Positions 61,270 to 64,000 of a DNA stretch of 64,000 nucleotides are shown here, one piece after another. The stretch is from Amulumruptor sp947039275. Lineage in GTDB: Bacteria; Bacteroidota; Bacteroidia; Bacteroidales; Muribaculaceae. The position numbers and the translations under genes are program-made. The stretch's first letter is position 1; each line of letters begins with the position of its first letter. The notes under the pieces were generated by a model. The model had not been told where the DNA came from. It was given only the letters and a program-made list of their open reading frames with translations, and ran no database searches. The stretch covers positions 59,297 to 123,296 of the forward strand of contig CAMQYL010000003.1 in NCBI GenBank assembly GCA_947039275.1, in the 5' to 3' direction.

Positions 61270-63678
61270 ATGTCATTACAAACGCGAATTGCCTCACGAA
61301 TGCTACTATGCACATCGGCGGCAATATCAGCCCTCACCATCACAGCGGCTGCTGATGATGCCGGGCAAATCAAAGCTTCGCTGCCCGATGGCAGCACTGT
61401 CATAGTGACAGCGATAAACCCCAATGTAATCAAAGTATCCAACCTGTCATCGGGAGAGACAGTGCCGCAATCTCGTGCCACTGTAGCCACCGTGACACGC
61501 TTTGACGGTTCAATCAATCATGGCGAGTCAACCACCACCCTCACTACCTCCAACGGTGTCAAAGCCATACTCAACACCAAGACCGGAGCTGTCAACATAT
61601 CTGCTGGTCCTGGCAGAGGGATAAGTGACACCGGTGAGCGCACACTTGCCGACGGCAAACGCGAACTGATGCTGACCACCGACGGTACAGGTTCATTTTA
61701 CGGAGGCGGCGAACGAGGTCACAAAATCAATCTCGCCGGTGACACCCTCACCATGTACAACAAGCAGAACTACGGCTACGTAAAGGGCGAAAGCCGCATC
61801 AGCCAGATGAACATAACCATGCCGTTGTTCCTGTCATCAAATGGATATGCACTGCTCTTTGATGACTATGCAGCATCTCAGATCATCCTCGGCAATCCCA
61901 TCAAATACATCTCAGAAAGCCCTGCGCCCATAAGCTACTATTACATCTATGGCGACGGCACGATGAAGGGACTGACACAAGCAGTCAGCCAGCTGACAGG
62001 CCGTCAGGATATGCCTCCGTTCTGGGCTATGGGATACACGACTTCCAAGTACGGCTACAAGACCGAAGCCGAGACACGCGGTGTCATTGACACGCTGAAA
62101 ATGAACAAATATCCTGTCGACGGCATCGTGCTTGACCTTTATTGGTACGGTAAGGAACAGGACATGGGACGCCTGGCATGGGATGCCGACCAATGGCCCA
62201 CCCACAAGCAGATGCTTGCCGACCTCAAAGCCAAAGGAGTCAATACAATCATCATCTCCCAGCCCTATGTGCTCCGCAACAGCCGCGGTATCGACAACTA
62301 CAATATGGGAGTAGAAAAAGGTCTCTTCGTCAAAGATGCCACTGACTCGCTCCGTGGACCACAGGAAGTGCAGATATGGGTAGGCGAAGGCGGCATGTGG
62401 GATGTCAGCAATCCCGACACTCGCAAGTGGCTCGCCAACCGTTACAAGGAGCTGACACTCGAAGGCGTAGGCGGCTGGTGGGGAGACCTCGGCGAACCGG
62501 AAGTACACCCCGAAACAGGCATCCACCACAACGGACTGACTGCTCGCCAGTACCACAACCAGTATGGCAACGACTGGTCAGAGATCATATATGACCTCTT
62601 CAAAGAAGAATTTCCCAACACACGCCTGATGACGATGATGCGCGGCGGTACCACAGGTCTGCAACGCTACAGCGTCTACCCATGGTCCACCGATGTATCC
62701 CGCTCATGGGGCGGTCTGCAGCCTCAGGTAACCATCATGCTTGGCTCAGGACTGAGCGGACTTGGCTATATGAGCCACGATGTAGGCGGATTCGCCCTCG
62801 ACGAAAAAGTACCCTACGACCCTGAGCTCTATGTACGCTGGCTTCAGCTCGGCACATTCTCCCCTATCCTCCGTACTCATGCCCAGGGCACAGCCGAGCC
62901 TTACCGCTATCCTGACCAGCAGCACATCATACTCCCTCTCATCAAGGAGAGATATCGCTGGCTCCCATACAACTACACATTGACATATGAAAACCATGCA
63001 TACGGCACTCCCCTTGTACGCTCAATCGGCTTCTACGAACCAGGCGAAACCAAGTATGACAACATCGATGATGAGTATCTCTGGGGTAAGGATGTGCTCA
63101 TCGCTCCTGTGATGACACAGGGTGCCACATCGCGCTCTGTCACCTTCCCTGCTGGCACATGGATCGATTATGCAAATCCATCCAAGACATATGCCGGAGG
63201 CTCCACTGTCACATACAATGCACCTCTGGAAGTATTACCTATGTTCGTGCGTGGAGGCGCTATAATCCCGACAGCCGACTATGACATGGAAAACACCGGT
63301 GACTACAAAGATACCATATATACTCTCAATGTATATCCGGTAGAAGGTTGCAACGGCTCATACACTCTATTTGAAGATGACCGCACATCTACCTCCACGG
63401 TCGAAAAGAGTAAATATGCTCTGTTGACATTCACCGACTCCATGACCAAATCCGACTTGGAGATTACACTCAGCAAGGACGCAACTTCCCCGTTGACTCC
63501 CTCTGAAAAGGACATCAGACTGCTCATCAACAACATTGCCAAAGCCCCAAAATCAGTCACCGTCGATGGAAAGCGTCTCAGCAAACGCGACTACACCTAT
63601 GACAAACAGACAAAGACACTGACCATAAGCGGCAAATGGAACCCATCAGATGCCCGCACAATCAATGTCCGCCTATGA
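61270..63678 (+). CDS. GH31 family alpha-glycosidase
   Basis: Exported glycoside hydrolase of 802 residues with a signal peptide (about 1-30, ALTITAAADD). An N-terminal beta-sandwich (about 35-235) precedes the TIM barrel. The catalytic nucleophile Asp is in GWWGDLGEPEVHP (near 405) and the acid/base region is SHDVGGFALDEKV (near 500). The C-terminal beta domains include YPVEGCNGSYTLFEDD. Alpha-glucosidase or alpha-xylosidase are both possible; the motif alone does not decide. No SusC/SusD pair is in the window, so it is not in a clear polysaccharide utilisation locus here. Confidence 0.92.
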   Translation: MSLQTRIASRMLLCTSAAISALTITAAADDAGQIKASLPDGSTVIVTAINPNVIKVSNLSSGETVPQSRATVATVTRFDGSINHGESTTTLTTSNGVKAILNTKTGAVNISAGPGRGISDTGERTLADGKRELMLTTDGTGSFYGGGERGHKINLAGDTLTMYNKQNYGYVKGESRISQMNITMPLFLSSNGYALLFDDYAASQIILGNPIKYISESPAPISYYYIYGDGTMKGLTQAVSQLTGRQDMPPFWAMGYTTSKYGYKTEAETRGVIDTLKMNKYPVDGIVLDLYWYGKEQDMGRLAWDADQWPTHKQMLADLKAKGVNTIIISQPYVLRNSRGIDNYNMGVEKGLFVKDATDSLRGPQEVQIWVGEGGMWDVSNPDTRKWLANRYKELTLEGVGGWWGDLGEPEVHPETGIHHNGLTARQYHNQYGNDWSEIIYDLFKEEFPNTRLMTMMRGGTTGLQRYSVYPWSTDVSRSWGGLQPQVTIMLGSGLSGLGYMSHDVGGFALDEKVPYDPELYVRWLQLGTFSPILRTHAQGTAEPYRYPDQQHIILPLIKERYRWLPYNYTLTYENHAYGTPLVRSIGFYEPGETKYDNIDDEYLWGKDVLIAPVMTQGATSRSVTFPAGTWIDYANPSKTYAGGSTVTYNAPLEVLPMFVRGGAIIPTADYDMENTGDYKDTIYTLNVYPVEGCNGSYTLFEDDRTSTSTVEKSKYALLTFTDSMTKSDLEITLSKDATSPLTPSEKDIRLLINNIAKAPKSVTVDGKRLSKRDYTYDKQTKTLTISGKWNPSDARTINVRL

Positions 63679-63716
63679 CCTGACTTCCATAGTCCTATAG
63701 CAACACACACTAAACA

Positions 63717-63756
63717 AACAACGGGCTGCTGCCGAATCTGGCAGCAGCCCGTTGTT
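63717..63756 (+). terminator. GH31 terminator
   Basis: Perfect 17-base stem (63717-63733 with 63740-63756) and a six-base loop GAATCT, 38 bases after the stop. Confidence 0.8.
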
Positions 63757-63866
63757 ACATACTTACACTTAGCAGAGTATGGCAGAATCATAATGGAAAA
63801 CAGCTGTAGGGTCGCTACTCCTACTGGTCAATCTTTGGTTGGTTATGTAAGATAAATCGTAAAAGT

Positions 63867-63885
63867 GTAGGGACATGCCACGGCA
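63867..63885 (+). repeat. Half of a REP-like palindrome
   Basis: GTAGGGACATGCCACGGCA matches the left arm of the ATGCC type, and no right arm follows within 100 bases. Truncated copy. Confidence 0.6.
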
Positions 63886-64000
63886 CAATGTCACTAACAT
63901 AAGGATTTGCAAGCAATTCGCGCCCCTTGTGGGCGCATCTTTCTGTTAGCCGTTTACTCTGACCTGTGCAAATAAATTCAGGAGAGGATTGTGTTAACAA

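Larger units (their letters stand above)
63679..64000. other. Intergenic region to the end of the window
   Basis: No gene in 322 bases. It holds the GH31 terminator, a lone REP-like arm at 63867-63885, a GTAGGGTCGC fragment near 63806, and a small GCGCCC/GGGCGC hairpin (63920-63936). I see nothing that reads as protein. Confidence 0.5.

Noticed and set aside
63780..64000. Possible RNA gene or IS end at the right edge
   Set aside because: Only a half palindrome and a small hairpin are visible; no tRNA cloverleaf and no transposase remnant.

Overview
The window is chromosomal DNA from a member of the Bacteroidota, order Bacteroidales; I would guess Muribaculaceae or a close relative, but the family is inference. 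The evidence is the set of Bacteroidota-typical genes: a NigD-like lipoprotein, a DUF5103/T9SS-plug protein, the alternative GlmU-like protein, DUF3467, DUF3109, a DPP-IV, and a PpdK-like protein with receiver domains. Nearly perfect TAnnTTTG promoter boxes also lie upstream of many genes. Base composition is even (roughly half GC) except for one AT-richer pocket at 37.5-39.2 kb. I found no rRNA, tRNA, CRISPR array, prophage or intact insertion sequence.

Layout. 0-6.7 kb, plus strand: ftsK, a LolA-like carrier, trxB, a small MerR regulator, a DUF4136 lipoprotein, an exported alpha/beta hydrolase and a 49-residue acidic protein closed by a terminator. 6.8-8.8 kb: a GT2 glycosyltransferase and a DegT-type sugar aminotransferase. 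8.8-17.4 kb, minus strand: one tight eight-gene run reading purU, UPF0104 flippase-like protein, kdsB, inactive-looking M16 peptidase homologue, menD, menB, menC, menE. 17.4-21 kb: a small orphan gene, then (minus) LolD-like ATPase, NigD-like lipoprotein, manA, flavodoxin. 21-23 kb: DUF3467 protein and cysS. 23-29 kb: a compact polysaccharide export unit (minus: Wza-like lipoprotein, Wzc-like tyrosine kinase, ugd) with a divergent membrane glycosyltransferase. 29-37.4 kb: dnaG, divergent C1B peptidase, an 81-residue minus-strand gene, DAACS symporter, ung, C_GCAxxG_C_C protein, T9SS plug-like protein, DUF3109 protein. 37.4-39.2 kb: an AT-rich pair, a PD-(D/E)XK/DUF4268 protein and an unrecognised 196-residue protein. 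39.3-46.7 kb: flippase, clpB, and (minus) nhaA, GlmU-like protein and a 66-residue membrane protein. 46.9-63.7 kb, plus strand: a PpdK-like/receiver protein with a coiled-coil partner, DPP-IV, a six-helix membrane protein, miaA, yraN, rhomboid protease, small membrane protein, two tandem EEP-family proteins, an M3 peptidase lipoprotein and a GH31 glycosidase.

How it fits together. Much of the window serves the cell envelope: KDO activation, lipoprotein and exopolysaccharide export, mannose and UDP-glucuronate precursor supply, lipid-linked glycan flipping, and several exported peptidases and a glycosidase. Menaquinone synthesis is the other complete-looking theme, but only menD, B, C and E are here.

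The main non-gene signal is a family of interspersed palindromes that begin GTAGGGAC and end GTCCCTAC. Four intact copies (32644, 35012, 40596, 44025) each sit 3-31 bases beyond a stop codon; at least two half copies are also present. The two GC-rich copies share a conserved 31-base loop. Two perfect 46-bp loop-less palindromes (17978, 22961) lie between convergent genes and look like bidirectional terminators. The best candidates for poorly described biology are the PpdK-like protein without a phosphohistidine domain, the AT-rich nuclease-like pair, and the palindrome family.
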